Shown one piece after another: positions 34,668 to 43,056 of a stretch of 64,000 nucleotides of DNA. Both the position numbers and the translations under genes were made by a program. The notes under the pieces are model-generated. The model had not been told where the DNA came from and made no database searches. It saw only the letters and a list, made by a program, of their open reading frames with translations. How positions within the stretch are numbered: position 1 is the first letter of the stretch; every line of letters starts with the position of its first letter. This DNA comes from an uncultured bacterium. Lineage in GTDB: Bacteria > CSSED10-310 > CALFER01. The stretch is from positions 1 through 64,000 of the forward strand of contig CALFER010000009.1 of the NCBI GenBank assembly GCA_937951895.1, read 5' to 3'.

Positions 34668-36758
34668 TCAGAAGTGTGAGGGTCGTCCCTTGAGATCACT
34701 CATCATTTTCACGGCACGGGCGTATCCCGGCCGGGCTCGCAGCACCTGCTGGAGTGCTTTTTCGGCGAATTCGGGGTGGTTGGATCGGTTGGCGAGATGG
34801 GCGACCTCGATGAGAACATCGACGTTCTCGGGATTGAGATGGTAAGCCCGGTGATAGAATCGCATGGCTTCCTGCCACCAGCGCGGATTTTTCGCAATGA
34901 TATCCGCCATTGCCTGATAGTATTGAGCGTTTCTGGGATCCAGTGAGATCGATGCTCGGAGGAATCGCATGGCGAGCATGGTGTCGCCGCGTTTGATCGC
35001 ATTCTGACTCGATAAAAGATGCTCGGCGGCCAGTTTCTTTTTTTTATCCGCCACGACCCGTGTGGACTCTTTCTGACGTGTCAGACTGTCATTGTATCTG
35101 CGTCTCGACTCGGAATCGATCAAGACTTCATAAGCCTCGTGGAGTCGATCGCAGAGGATGTTCATGGCATCCTTCAGTGATTCGAACTGGGAGAGGAATC
35201 GAGGATCCGGCTGGTATTCGGTCAGCCATTTGAAATATGCCTCGCGGATCTCATCCGCAGTGGCATCGGGAGAAATGTGCATAACCTCATAATGCGACTG
35301 GACCTGTGCCCGGCGTTGCGCGACGAGGATTTCTTTTTTCTTGGTCGAGATGATCTGTTCGGAGAGGCGTTCGAGTTCTTCGATGCGCTTTACAAGTGAA
35401 GCGGCGCGTTCCCGGTTCGATTCACCCTTCAACGCGGTTTGTGTTTCCTGCAGTTTTTTCTGGATGTCCTCCAGTTCCTTCGACTGCTCCTCCCACGTTT
35501 TCCAGGATTCCGCCCACTCTTTCAGCAATTCCTCGTCGGATTCGTCCGCCGATATCATCCAGCGGCCCCATTGTTCGTCGACATCACCGCTCGAAAAGAG
35601 GTCTTTCAGGGAACTCTGACCGAACAGATTGCTTTCCCCGTCTACCGCCTGACCGTCGATCAGGAAGGTGATCTTGTCGCCCGTTGCGTCGACCGCGCCT
35701 TCGGCTTCGAGTTTGAGTTTTTCGATATCGAGAGCCGCATCACCCTGGGCACCGGACTCGATGAACTCGCCATCCCGCAAATACTCAAGCTTCATGGAGC
35801 CATCGACGGACTCTTTCCCCTTGTGCTCGGATTCGGAAAACCGCATCGGTGTCGAGGAGAGACTGCGGGAACCCAGTTTCGCGATTTCCCGGAGTTCCTC
35901 TTCGGTGAGTGTGACATCCTCAGTGTTCTCGTCGGTTTTCGCCTGTCCGGGTGTCGTCTGTATCGGAGACGGCGTCTCGGGAGGCGGAGAGGGTGGCGCG
36001 ATGGATGGCCGGATGGGTTCGGTCGGTTTGAACACTACCCGCATGCCGGAATTCCGGATCAGTCCCGTGAGGGATGCACTGACCAGAAAGCGCAGCATGT
36101 CAACCTTCTGCGGACCCGCCAGTGTAATGATCTGACGGAACGAGAGCGACCCGTCGATGCGCGACAGGAAGTATCCTTCCTGGGGCGTCAGATTCAGATC
36201 GGAAAAACCGCGCGTCATCATTTCGGAGTCGATCACCGGCACCAGGTCGACGCTCCCGAGCCACATCTGCATCGCATCGATCGATTTGATGCGACGGATG
36301 CATGCGAGGATCAGTTTCAAGGTGTCCATGGTCGTTGTTGGACAGGTCACCGGCGGTCGTTTATCGAACATGAAGTGGTAATCGCCGGAGTCCCACTCGA
36401 ACATGGACAGGAGGACTTCCCGAATGAGCGTGCGCATCCACCAGTCGATGGTATTCTGTTTGATCAGATTCAGTTCCAGAATTCTCGGATTCTTCCAGCC
36501 GCCCTCACGGACCAGTGTCGAGATCTGCTCATATTTTTCATCCGAATAGACGCCACCCCTCAACATCAGGATTCCGAGTTGTTCATCCGAGATGGATGAT
36601 TGAACGTATGTGATGGCGCCTTCTTCAAAAAACAGAAACTTGCGGACACTCTGATGACTGATCGACAGCATTCCGGTCTGTTTTGCCAGATAAAGATCGC
36701 GAAGAAGAAACGGCAAGATCCGTCCAGACAGGGTTCCTTTTTCGATCTGAATATTCAC
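34668..36758 (-). CDS. DUF4388 / J-domain / TPR protein
   Basis: 696 residues. N-terminal DUF4388 (PATAN-like) domain (about 1-130; GTLSGRILPFLLRDLYLAKQ... FFEEGAITYVQ), a second winged-helix-like part to about 245, a Pro-rich and acidic linker (250-400), a coiled coil (about 405-485), a DnaJ-type domain (488-556; VMHISPDATADEIREAYFKW) in which the HPD tripeptide is QPD (516-518), and C-terminal TPR units (about 575-690). DUF4388 domains occur in gliding-motility and signalling proteins of Myxobacteria. GTG start at 36758 with GAGGG upstream. Next upstream is a PilB/GspE-like ATPase. Confidence 0.8.
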   Translation of the reverse strand: MNIQIEKGTLSGRILPFLLRDLYLAKQTGMLSISHQSVRKFLFFEEGAITYVQSSISDEQLGILMLRGGVYSDEKYEQISTLVREGGWKNPRILELNLIKQNTIDWWMRTLIREVLLSMFEWDSGDYHFMFDKRPPVTCPTTTMDTLKLILACIRRIKSIDAMQMWLGSVDLVPVIDSEMMTRGFSDLNLTPQEGYFLSRIDGSLSFRQIITLAGPQKVDMLRFLVSASLTGLIRNSGMRVVFKPTEPIRPSIAPPSPPPETPSPIQTTPGQAKTDENTEDVTLTEEELREIAKLGSRSLSSTPMRFSESEHKGKESVDGSMKLEYLRDGEFIESGAQGDAALDIEKLKLEAEGAVDATGDKITFLIDGQAVDGESNLFGQSSLKDLFSSGDVDEQWGRWMISADESDEELLKEWAESWKTWEEQSKELEDIQKKLQETQTALKGESNRERAASLVKRIEELERLSEQIISTKKKEILVAQRRAQVQSHYEVMHISPDATADEIREAYFKWLTEYQPDPRFLSQFESLKDAMNILCDRLHEAYEVLIDSESRRRYNDSLTRQKESTRVVADKKKKLAAEHLLSSQNAIKRGDTMLAMRFLRASISLDPRNAQYYQAMADIIAKNPRWWQEAMRFYHRAYHLNPENVDVLIEVAHLANRSNHPEFAEKALQQVLRARPGYARAVKMMSDLKGRPSHF

Positions 36759-36811
36759 TCTCGAACACCCTCATACTCCCCGGCATTGTTATCCGGGGCC
36801 TTGACTGACGA

Positions 36812-38344
36812 TCACCCCAGAACCCGCGCCAGTTCCTCGACATCGATCACGCCGCTTCGAACCTTATCCATTCCATCATCCAACAGGCTGCGCATCCCTG
36901 TTCGTCTGGCCGTATCCTGCAGGTCCTGAGTCGGTGCTTTTTGCTTCAGCAATCCGCGAAGTTCCTCATCCACGATCAGCAATTCGAAGATTCCGATCCG
37001 TCCGAGAAACCCGCGGTCGTTGCACTTGGGACACCCTACGCCCTTCTGATAGACGATGGATTCGCCCGCCGGGATTTTCAACGTTTTCAATGCCTGGAGA
37101 GGCGGGATGTAGGGTTTGATGCAATGCGGACAATTACGGCGCACGAGTCGCTGGGCCACGATACAGGAGATGGCGGATGAAACGAGAAACGATTCGAGGC
37201 CCATTTCGATAAGACGGTTGAAGACACTGACCGACGATTCGGCGTGAATAGACGAAATGACGAGATGACCCGTCATCCCGGCGCGCACACAGATATCCGC
37301 TGTCTCACGATCCCGCACCTCGCCGACCATGATCACATCGGGGTCCTGCCTGAGAATCGAGCGGAGGCCCTGTGCGAAGGATAGCTCGCGGACGGGATTC
37401 ACCTGAACCTGGTTGACTCCCAGAATTTCGTTCTCAATCGGGTCCTCGATCGTGATGATGTTGGTTCGTTCCCCACGTTTCTTGATGATTTCCCGGACCG
37501 AGGCGTACAACGTTGTCGTCTTGCCGCTCCCGGTCGGTCCGGTGAGGAGGATTGTGCCATGGGGGCGCATGAGCAAATCCGAGTATTGTTCGAAGGTGGC
37601 GGGAGTCATTCCGAGTTTTGCGAGTTCGAAGTCGTGATCACCGCTTTCAAACACCCGGATGACTGCTTTTTCACCATTGAGCGTGGGCATGATGGACAGT
37701 CGGGCGTCGAGCGTTCGATTGCCCAGACGCACGTCGATCCGCCCGTCCTGGGGCTGTCCCTTCTTGTAGATCGTCAGGTTCGACATGACACGCAACCGCG
37801 TAATCACTCGGTTGTGGACCATTTTCGGATAGTCGCCGATATCGGTCAGCACTCCGTCGATCCGGTACTTCACCTGAACGGACTCCATGCCCGGCTCGAT
37901 ATGAATGTCACTCGCACGTGTCGACATGGTCGCCGCGATGATGCAGTCGACAAGTTGCACGGCGCCTTCATCGCCCATGCGTGCGAGAAAGTGGATGCGA
38001 GCGGTGATATCGGAGAGCGACGCGAAGTGTTGCAGCGATGTATCCGTGATTTCATGCAGGCGGAGTGGCCGGATGAGTCGATCATTGGCATCCGCGAACT
38101 TCGCTCGGAGACGGCGATCACTGTTATGTTTGGCAATTTTCAGTGATAACAGCGCCAAACCCGATCCGATACAGACAACGACCAGAGGGATGAAGAAGAG
38201 GGGATGCGCGATCACATCCCGGATCATCTGCATCCCGACCGGCAGCGATTCGGGTTTGATGACCACGAGTCCGAACAATCCGAATGACAGTGCGAACGCG
38301 ACAGCCAGCGCCTGCGCGGTTCGATCACCGCTTTGCGATTTCAT
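36812..38344 (-). CDS. PilB/GspE-family secretion ATPase with N-terminal membrane anchor
   Basis: 510 residues. Two TM segments (about 11-29 and 47-70) replace the MshEN/GspE-N domains; then a full type II secretion/type IV pilus ATPase: ASDIHIEPG (Asp box), TGPTGSGKTTTLYAS (Walker A, 269-277), IEDPIENEILGVNQVQVNPV, LRQDPDVIMVGEVRDRETA (Walker B), GHLVISSIHAESS (His box) and a Zn tetracysteine (CPHC, CPKC). Such an anchor is unusual for this family. No pilin, secretin or GspF-like gene is beside it; the neighbours are the DUF4388/J-domain gene and bactofilin. ATG with GAGGAG upstream. Confidence 0.88.
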   Translation of the reverse strand: MKSQSGDRTAQALAVAFALSFGLFGLVVIKPESLPVGMQMIRDVIAHPLFFIPLVVVCIGSGLALLSLKIAKHNSDRRLRAKFADANDRLIRPLRLHEITDTSLQHFASLSDITARIHFLARMGDEGAVQLVDCIIAATMSTRASDIHIEPGMESVQVKYRIDGVLTDIGDYPKMVHNRVITRLRVMSNLTIYKKGQPQDGRIDVRLGNRTLDARLSIMPTLNGEKAVIRVFESGDHDFELAKLGMTPATFEQYSDLLMRPHGTILLTGPTGSGKTTTLYASVREIIKKRGERTNIITIEDPIENEILGVNQVQVNPVRELSFAQGLRSILRQDPDVIMVGEVRDRETADICVRAGMTGHLVISSIHAESSVSVFNRLIEMGLESFLVSSAISCIVAQRLVRRNCPHCIKPYIPPLQALKTLKIPAGESIVYQKGVGCPKCNDRGFLGRIGIFELLIVDEELRGLLKQKAPTQDLQDTARRTGMRSLLDDGMDKVRSGVIDVEELARVLG

Positions 38345-38373
38345 CTCGACAACTCCTCATCCATCCTGACCAT

Positions 38374-38727
38374 TCATTCACCATTTTTAACGATTCGATC
38401 CTCGACGTTGAACTCGCCGCACAGAAACGCGCCTTCCGCGATATCGATCTTGCATGTTTTCACATCGCCTTTGATCTTGCCCGTCGATGATATTGTCACG
38501 CGGGTGCCCGCCTCGATCGTGCCGCGCACCTCACCGGAAATCGAAATTTCTCGAACCCGGACATTCCCCTCGACAAAGCCCTTCTGTTCGACGAACAACC
38601 GACCGTTCTTCAAGGAAATCTCACCCTCGACGCATCCTGCCAGTTGCATATCCCCCTCACCCGAGATATTTCCCGTGATGATCAAACCTTCCGCTATCAC
38701 ACTGACATTTGAAGGCTGCTTGTTCAT
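38374..38727 (-). CDS. Bactofilin-family cytoskeletal protein
   Basis: 117 residues, a beta-helix of short repeats: VSVIAEGLIITGNISGEGDM, then AGCVEGEISLKNGRLF, FVEGNVRVREISISGEV, TISSTGKIKGDVKT and IAEGAFLCGEF. Bactofilins polymerise without nucleotide and position cell-envelope or pilus machinery. Length is typical. ATG with AGGAGGG upstream. First gene of the run that includes the secretion-type ATPase 30 nt downstream. Confidence 0.9.
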   Translation of the reverse strand: MNKQPSNVSVIAEGLIITGNISGEGDMQLAGCVEGEISLKNGRLFVEQKGFVEGNVRVREISISGEVRGTIEAGTRVTISSTGKIKGDVKTCKIDIAEGAFLCGEFNVEDRIVKNGE

Positions 38728-38974
38728 GATCCCTCCTGAAAACAACGAATAAGATTGGCAAAAATCGACTTCAAATTGACCCGTATGATCATAACATAAA
38801 ACCGTCCCGGGAAGAAAATGAATTCCATTCCCGCGAAGAAAAAATACGGGTTCTCCGAGACACCCGGCACGGACCGGGATCGCATCAGGGCGGTGCGCTA
38901 AATAGTCTGCCATTCGATCGGTTTGTTTACAAAAACTGCCTGTGATAGCGTGAATGCTCATGGAGATTCTCCCA

Positions 38975-39907
38975 ATGCCTGCTGCGAGCGACATCGATCT
39001 GAACGTCAGTCTGGGCCCTCTGAAGCTCAGCAACCCCATCACCGTCGCCTCCGGAACATTCGGGTATGGCCTTGAGTATGCCCCGTATGTGGACCTGAAT
39101 CGGATCGGTGCGATCGTCGTCAAAGGATTGACGGTCGAAGTCCGTCCTGGACACCCCCAGCCGCGCCTGGTCGAAACCCCCTCCGGAATGCTCAATTGCA
39201 TTGGCCTGCAGAACGTCGGGATCGACGCATTCATCCGGGACAAGCTGCCGGCTCTGAGCCGATATCGCACGGCGGTCATCGCCAATATCAACGGTCGTTC
39301 GATCGATGACTACGTCCGCCTCGCCGGGATTCTGGAAGATCAACCCGGGGTCGCCGCACTGGAAGTCAACGTGTCCTGTCCCAACGTCAAACAAGGCGGA
39401 ATCTCGTTCGGAACGGACCCCGCGTTGACCGAAGCCGTCACGAAAGCCGTCCGGAAATCGTCCACCAAACCGCTCATCGTCAAACTCAGCCCGAATGTGA
39501 CCGATATCCGCGCGATCGCCTGCGCGGCGCGAGACGGCGGCGCCGATATCCTGTCCGCCATCAATACTCTCCTCGGGATGGCCATCGATATCGAATCCGG
39601 GAAACCCCTCCTCTCCAACCTTACCGGCGGTCTGTCGGGCCCATGTATCCGACCCGTCGCGGTTCGATGCGTATTCGATATTTTTCGCGCGACTCATCTG
39701 CCGGTGATCGGCATGGGTGGTATCGCCTCGGGACACGATGCCGTTGAATTCATGATGGCCGGGGCCGCCGCTGTGTCGATCGGCACTGAAAACTTTGTCC
39801 GTCCGGACGCCGCAACGGTGATTCTGGACGAGATGATCGATTATTGTTGCACCCACGGAATCTCGCACATCCGCGACTTGACAGCCTCCGTGCAGATTCC
39901 GGAATAA
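38975..39907 (+). CDS. pyrD: Dihydroorotate dehydrogenase, class 1B catalytic subunit
   Basis: 310 residues. Oxidises dihydroorotate to orotate in pyrimidine synthesis, NAD-linked when paired with PyrK. Motifs: SNPITVASGTFGYG, VVKGLTVEVRPGHPQPRL, ALEVNVSCPNVKQGG (with the class 1 catalytic Cys), KLSPNVTD, NTLLGMAIDIE and GMGGIASGHDAVEFMMAGA. No pyrK gene is seen in the window. The start is the ATG at 38975, with GGAG 9 nt upstream; two in-frame ATGs further up (38954, 38960) are less well placed. pyrE follows after 23 nt. Confidence 0.93.
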   Translation: MPAASDIDLNVSLGPLKLSNPITVASGTFGYGLEYAPYVDLNRIGAIVVKGLTVEVRPGHPQPRLVETPSGMLNCIGLQNVGIDAFIRDKLPALSRYRTAVIANINGRSIDDYVRLAGILEDQPGVAALEVNVSCPNVKQGGISFGTDPALTEAVTKAVRKSSTKPLIVKLSPNVTDIRAIACAARDGGADILSAINTLLGMAIDIESGKPLLSNLTGGLSGPCIRPVAVRCVFDIFRATHLPVIGMGGIASGHDAVEFMMAGAAAVSIGTENFVRPDAATVILDEMIDYCCTHGISHIRDLTASVQIPE

Positions 39908-39930
39908 ACGCACCCCAGGAGCAAACCACC

Positions 39931-40509
39931 ATGAATGTCTCACGTGAAATTCTGGATATGTTCACCCAAACCGGCGCGCTTCTCGAAGGCCATTTCAAAC
40001 TCAGCAGCGGACGCCATTCCGATCGATACATGCAGTGCGCACGCGTGCTGCAGTACCCTCGATTTGCCAGACGCATCGGAGAGTTGCTCGCACTCCGCTT
40101 CCAATCCGTCCGCTGTTCGGTCGTCGTCGCCCCGGCCCTGGGCGGCATTCTCGTTGCCCATGAACTCGCCGCCAGTCTCGGTGTCCGAGCGCTTTTCGGT
40201 GAGCGCGAGAACGGCATCATGCAGCTCCGTCGGGGATTTCAGATCGACCCGGGCGAATCCGCGATCGTCGTCGAGGATGTGATTACGACGGGGAAATCGA
40301 CGCGTGAGGTGATTGACATGGTCACGGCGGCCGGCGGCATACCCGCGGCGATCGGGGGCATCGTTGACCGGACGGGCGCATCCGTTGAACTCCCGTTTAC
40401 GCCCCAGTGTCTGCTCAGGATCGAGATCGACACCTGGGAGGAAGGTGATTGCCCGCTCTGTCGGAATGGAATCCCGTTGAAAGCCCCGGGATCCCGTTTC
40501 AAGAGTTGA
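39931..40509 (+). CDS. pyrE: Orotate phosphoribosyltransferase
   Basis: 192 residues. Adds PRPP to orotate to give OMP. Motifs: FKLSSGRHSDRYMQCARV, VVAPALGGILVAHELA, FGERENGIMQLRRGF and the PRPP loop VVEDVITTGKSTREVID. AGGAG lies 8 nt before the ATG. The protein ends in a Cys-containing tail typical of a longer PyrE subtype (DCPLCRNGIP). Its last 11 nt overlap the convergent hypothetical gene. Confidence 0.93.
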   Translation: MNVSREILDMFTQTGALLEGHFKLSSGRHSDRYMQCARVLQYPRFARRIGELLALRFQSVRCSVVVAPALGGILVAHELAASLGVRALFGERENGIMQLRRGFQIDPGESAIVVEDVITTGKSTREVIDMVTAAGGIPAAIGGIVDRTGASVELPFTPQCLLRIEIDTWEEGDCPLCRNGIPLKAPGSRFKS

Positions 40510-40828
40510 TGGTGCGGACCTGTTCCACTTCGCGATCTTCTTCTTCCTCAAACCGTTTCAACGTGTTTCTGAAATCGGCTTCACGCGTATCCCGGACCTT
40601 GACCCATTCCGCGGGGTCTGTTGAGGCAAGATTTGAATGATTCAGGTCCATCATCGCAGATCGATGCATGATCTCGACTTCCGCACGTCTGGCTTTGTAA
40701 ATCCGGCGGATTTCAGCAATGCGTTCTTTCTGCTGATGCGTCAGTTCACGGTCGGAACGGGATCCCCCCGGGGACGAGTTCATCTTTTCAAGAGCCAGTT
40801 CGTATGCGCTTTTCATTTTTTTTTCCAT
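40499..40828 (-). CDS. Conserved hypothetical protein, helical
   Basis: 109 residues, highly charged and almost certainly all-helical, opening with MKSAYELALEKM and then LTHQQKERIAEIRRIYKARRAEVE, split by a Pro-containing turn near STDPAEW. Short proteins starting KSAYELA(L/M)E are widespread in Planctomycetes, Verrucomicrobia and related phyla as far as I recall, without assigned function. ATG at 40828 with AGGAGGT upstream; an in-frame ATG five codons later is also possible. Convergent overlap of 11 nt with pyrE. Confidence 0.72.
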   Translation of the reverse strand: MEKKMKSAYELALEKMNSSPGGSRSDRELTHQQKERIAEIRRIYKARRAEVEIMHRSAMMDLNHSNLASTDPAEWVKVRDTREADFRNTLKRFEEEEDREVEQVRTINS

Positions 40829-40940
40829 ACTGAATGCACCTCCTGCTCGATCTGAAAGCCAAAACAGACCGGAAAGGGATGAAATTCCCGATCCATGTCA
40901 TTAATATAAAGCAAGCGCCTCCGGAAGGCGAAGGAGCATC

Positions 40941-41564
40941 ATGAACAGCACAGCGCAAAGTTCTTTCAACATCAAGGCGAATCTCGTTCGGGGCATCGCC
41001 GTCCTGTTTCCGCTTTATTTCACGTTCATTCTGGTTCGATTTCTGGTCCGGATTTTCTCGAAACCCCTGGCACCCGCGTTTCGCTACATATTCAAATTCA
41101 TGGAGATCGATATCCCGACACCGATTCTGGAAATCATCATCGTGATCTCGTCGTTCATCGTCACCATCGTCCTGATCATGGTCTCGGGAGCGATCGCCCA
41201 GCGCGTGATCGGCCGCCGCATCGGCCAGTTCATCGAATCCACTCTCGATCGCCTGCCTCTCATCCGTACGATCTACAAAACACTTCGCGACATCGTTCGC
41301 ATGATCACCGGCACCCACACACAGAACTATCAGCAGGTCGTTTTCGTACGTTTACCCGGACACGAAGGAAAAACACTCGGGTTTGTGACCGGGAGTTTCA
41401 GGATGCCGAACGGGGAGGAGCACCTCAGCGTGTTCGTGCCAACGGTTCCCAACATCACCACCGGCTTTCTGTTGTTTTTCAGGTCAGATCAGCTCGAAAA
41501 GAGCGATCTCAAACCGGATCAGGCCATCCGCATGTTCCTGTCGGCTGGAGTGCTGCAATCATGA
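40941..41564 (+). CDS. DUF502 family membrane protein
   Basis: 207 residues with two TM segments (about 17-42 and 58-86). The family pattern is recognisable: KANLVRGIAVLFPLYFTFIL, GAIAQRVIGRRIGQFIE, LPLIRTIYKTLRDIVR, VFVRLPGHEGKTLGFVTG and VFVPTVPNITTGFLLFF. Function unknown in bacteria; plant homologues (LCV-like) are also uncharacterised. AAGGAG precedes the ATG. The stop overlaps the next ATG in an ATGA arrangement. Confidence 0.9.
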   Translation: MNSTAQSSFNIKANLVRGIAVLFPLYFTFILVRFLVRIFSKPLAPAFRYIFKFMEIDIPTPILEIIIVISSFIVTIVLIMVSGAIAQRVIGRRIGQFIESTLDRLPLIRTIYKTLRDIVRMITGTHTQNYQQVVFVRLPGHEGKTLGFVTGSFRMPNGEEHLSVFVPTVPNITTGFLLFFRSDQLEKSDLKPDQAIRMFLSAGVLQS

Positions 41565-42607
41565 CCATCACCCGGATCGCCCGAACCTCCACACTCGGCA
41601 TCCTGCTGATGATCGGATTGGCTGCAGATCTGTCGGAGCGGGCAACCGGTCCGGCCGCAGCGCCGCAATCCGCGATCGATCGTGAGCGGACAGATCCGCG
41701 CGAGGAGCGTGAAAACTGCCGGTTGCTCGGGATCGTCTCCCGGCGACCTCAACCAGTTTCTTTTTTCGAAGACATTCTGTACCGCTTTAAATCGCCACGG
41801 TATCACCAGCACAATGGCTGGTCCCTGTCCGCCTACAGCGAGTATTTCGATGGGGGACGTTTGAGTATCCCGGGATTGCCGCTGGTGTTCAGGAGCGAGC
41901 GTGATGTTCAGGAAGACTTCGATCTGTACGACCAGGTCTCCGCTTACATGCTCAGGATCCGACCGACGGTGCTCATCGGTCATCTCCGCAACGCATCGTC
42001 CGGGTGCGCCCAGGTGGCAGACCCCCATCCGTTTCAAAGATTCCACGACGGGAAACACTGGCTCTTCATCCACAACGGGGGCGTATGGGGCGCCGACTTT
42101 CAGATTCTCGAACAGGAACTTCTCGGCGGCCACTACATCCCCGAAAATTGCCCGGACTACCCGATCGACAGCGAACTGCTGTTCGTCTATCTGCTGAAAC
42201 TGATGGAGGAACACGACCTGACGCCCTTCGACGCATGCAAACTCTGGGGCACAATTCTCCTGAAATCGCTCGGATCCGAATGGAACGCACTCAATATCAT
42301 CCTGACCGACGGCGAAAGTCTCTGGGCCGTCCGGTGTTCCTATGCCGACAACCGATTTCTGCTCAACTACCTGACATACGGTGAATCGGATGCCTTCGCG
42401 GTAACGACCGAGTTGCTCGATCACGGATGGCAGGATATCGGAAACATGAATGTCGCTGAATTCCGGATCGGACGACCGCCCCGAATCGAAAAACTACCGT
42501 TGCCGGGTTCCGTCGAACCGGCAAACCGGGCGGTCGAACCGGCAAACCGGGCGGTCGAACCGGCAAACCGGGCGGTCGAACCGGCCGGCGGGGCCGTCGA
42601 GAATTAA
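41561..42607 (+). CDS. Exported class II glutamine amidotransferase-like (Ntn) protein
   Basis: 348 residues. An N-terminal hydrophobic segment (about 10-22) looks like a signal peptide, followed by a charged, Ala/Pro-rich spacer; the amidotransferase domain then begins at Cys53 (NCRLLGIVSRRP), equivalent to the usual residue-2 Cys of the MCRLLGY family. IGHLRNASSGCAQVADPHPF and LFIHNGGVWGADF match the glutamine-pocket motifs of GATase_6/EgtC-type enzymes. To be active, Cys53 would have to become N-terminal by proteolysis. The C-terminus has a 7-residue repeat VEPANRA. Overlaps DUF502 by 4 nt. Confidence 0.75.
   Translation: MTITRIARTSTLGILLMIGLAADLSERATGPAAAPQSAIDRERTDPREERENCRLLGIVSRRPQPVSFFEDILYRFKSPRYHQHNGWSLSAYSEYFDGGRLSIPGLPLVFRSERDVQEDFDLYDQVSAYMLRIRPTVLIGHLRNASSGCAQVADPHPFQRFHDGKHWLFIHNGGVWGADFQILEQELLGGHYIPENCPDYPIDSELLFVYLLKLMEEHDLTPFDACKLWGTILLKSLGSEWNALNIILTDGESLWAVRCSYADNRFLLNYLTYGESDAFAVTTELLDHGWQDIGNMNVAEFRIGRPPRIEKLPLPGSVEPANRAVEPANRAVEPANRAVEPAGGAVEN
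42512..42595 (+). repeat. 21-bp tandem repeat, four units
   Basis: Three identical 21-nt units starting at 42512, 42533 and 42554, followed by a degenerate fourth from 42575. They lie inside the amidotransferase-like gene and encode VEPANRA heptapeptides, so the reading frame is kept by any unit gain or loss. Confidence 0.95.
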
Positions 42608-42612
42608 CCCTG

Positions 42613-43056
42613 ATGGTGTCTCGATTGAACAGCCTTGTGATCGCGGGATCGATGATGGCGATCATCACGCCTTCGATCCGGGTTCAGGCTTCTGAGACAG
42701 GAGGGCCGATCATGCGAGGCCCCTGGCACATCTCGACACCCGCGTCAGATTCTCCGGATCAGGCCGCCGGCTATCTGGGCGACACTGCGAATCGGATGCT
42801 GGATTTCTATTCCACAGTGCTCAATCCCGTGATCAGCACCGGCTGCCCGTGCTTTCCCTCCTGTTCGGATTATGCCCGTGACGCGATCATTCGATTCGGG
42901 TTCATCCCCGGCACCATCCTCGCTCTCGAACGTCTCATGCATGAACCAGGCGAGATCGAGCATGGTCGAGTCATCCGGACGGATCGCGGTCTTCGCATCC
43001 ACGATCCTCTTTCCGCCAATACCGATTGGCTGTTCGACCCGTCAACCTCCCGATGA
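42613..43056 (+). CDS. Secreted YidD-like (DUF37) protein
   Basis: 147 residues. The C-terminal half is the YidD/haemolytic domain: FYSTVLNPVISTGCPCFPSCSD split as LNPVISTG and CPCFPSCSDYARDAIIRFG, then GTILALERLMHE. In ordinary YidD (about 70-80 residues, cytoplasmic face) this helps membrane protein insertion. Here an N-terminal hydrophobic stretch (about 6-26) ending IRVQASE looks like a signal peptide, so the domain would be periplasmic. The start overlaps no neighbour and has only a weak ribosome site. The stop overlaps the ATG of the TPR/membrane partner. Confidence 0.8.
   Translation: MVSRLNSLVIAGSMMAIITPSIRVQASETGGPIMRGPWHISTPASDSPDQAAGYLGDTANRMLDFYSTVLNPVISTGCPCFPSCSDYARDAIIRFGFIPGTILALERLMHEPGEIEHGRVIRTDRGLRIHDPLSANTDWLFDPSTSR

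Noticed and set aside
35439..36599. 386-codon plus-strand open frame
   Set aside because: Antisense to the DUF4388/J-domain gene; no ribosome site and no recognisable domain.
42512..42595. CRISPR-like array
   Set aside because: Repeats are directly adjacent with no spacers and encode protein.
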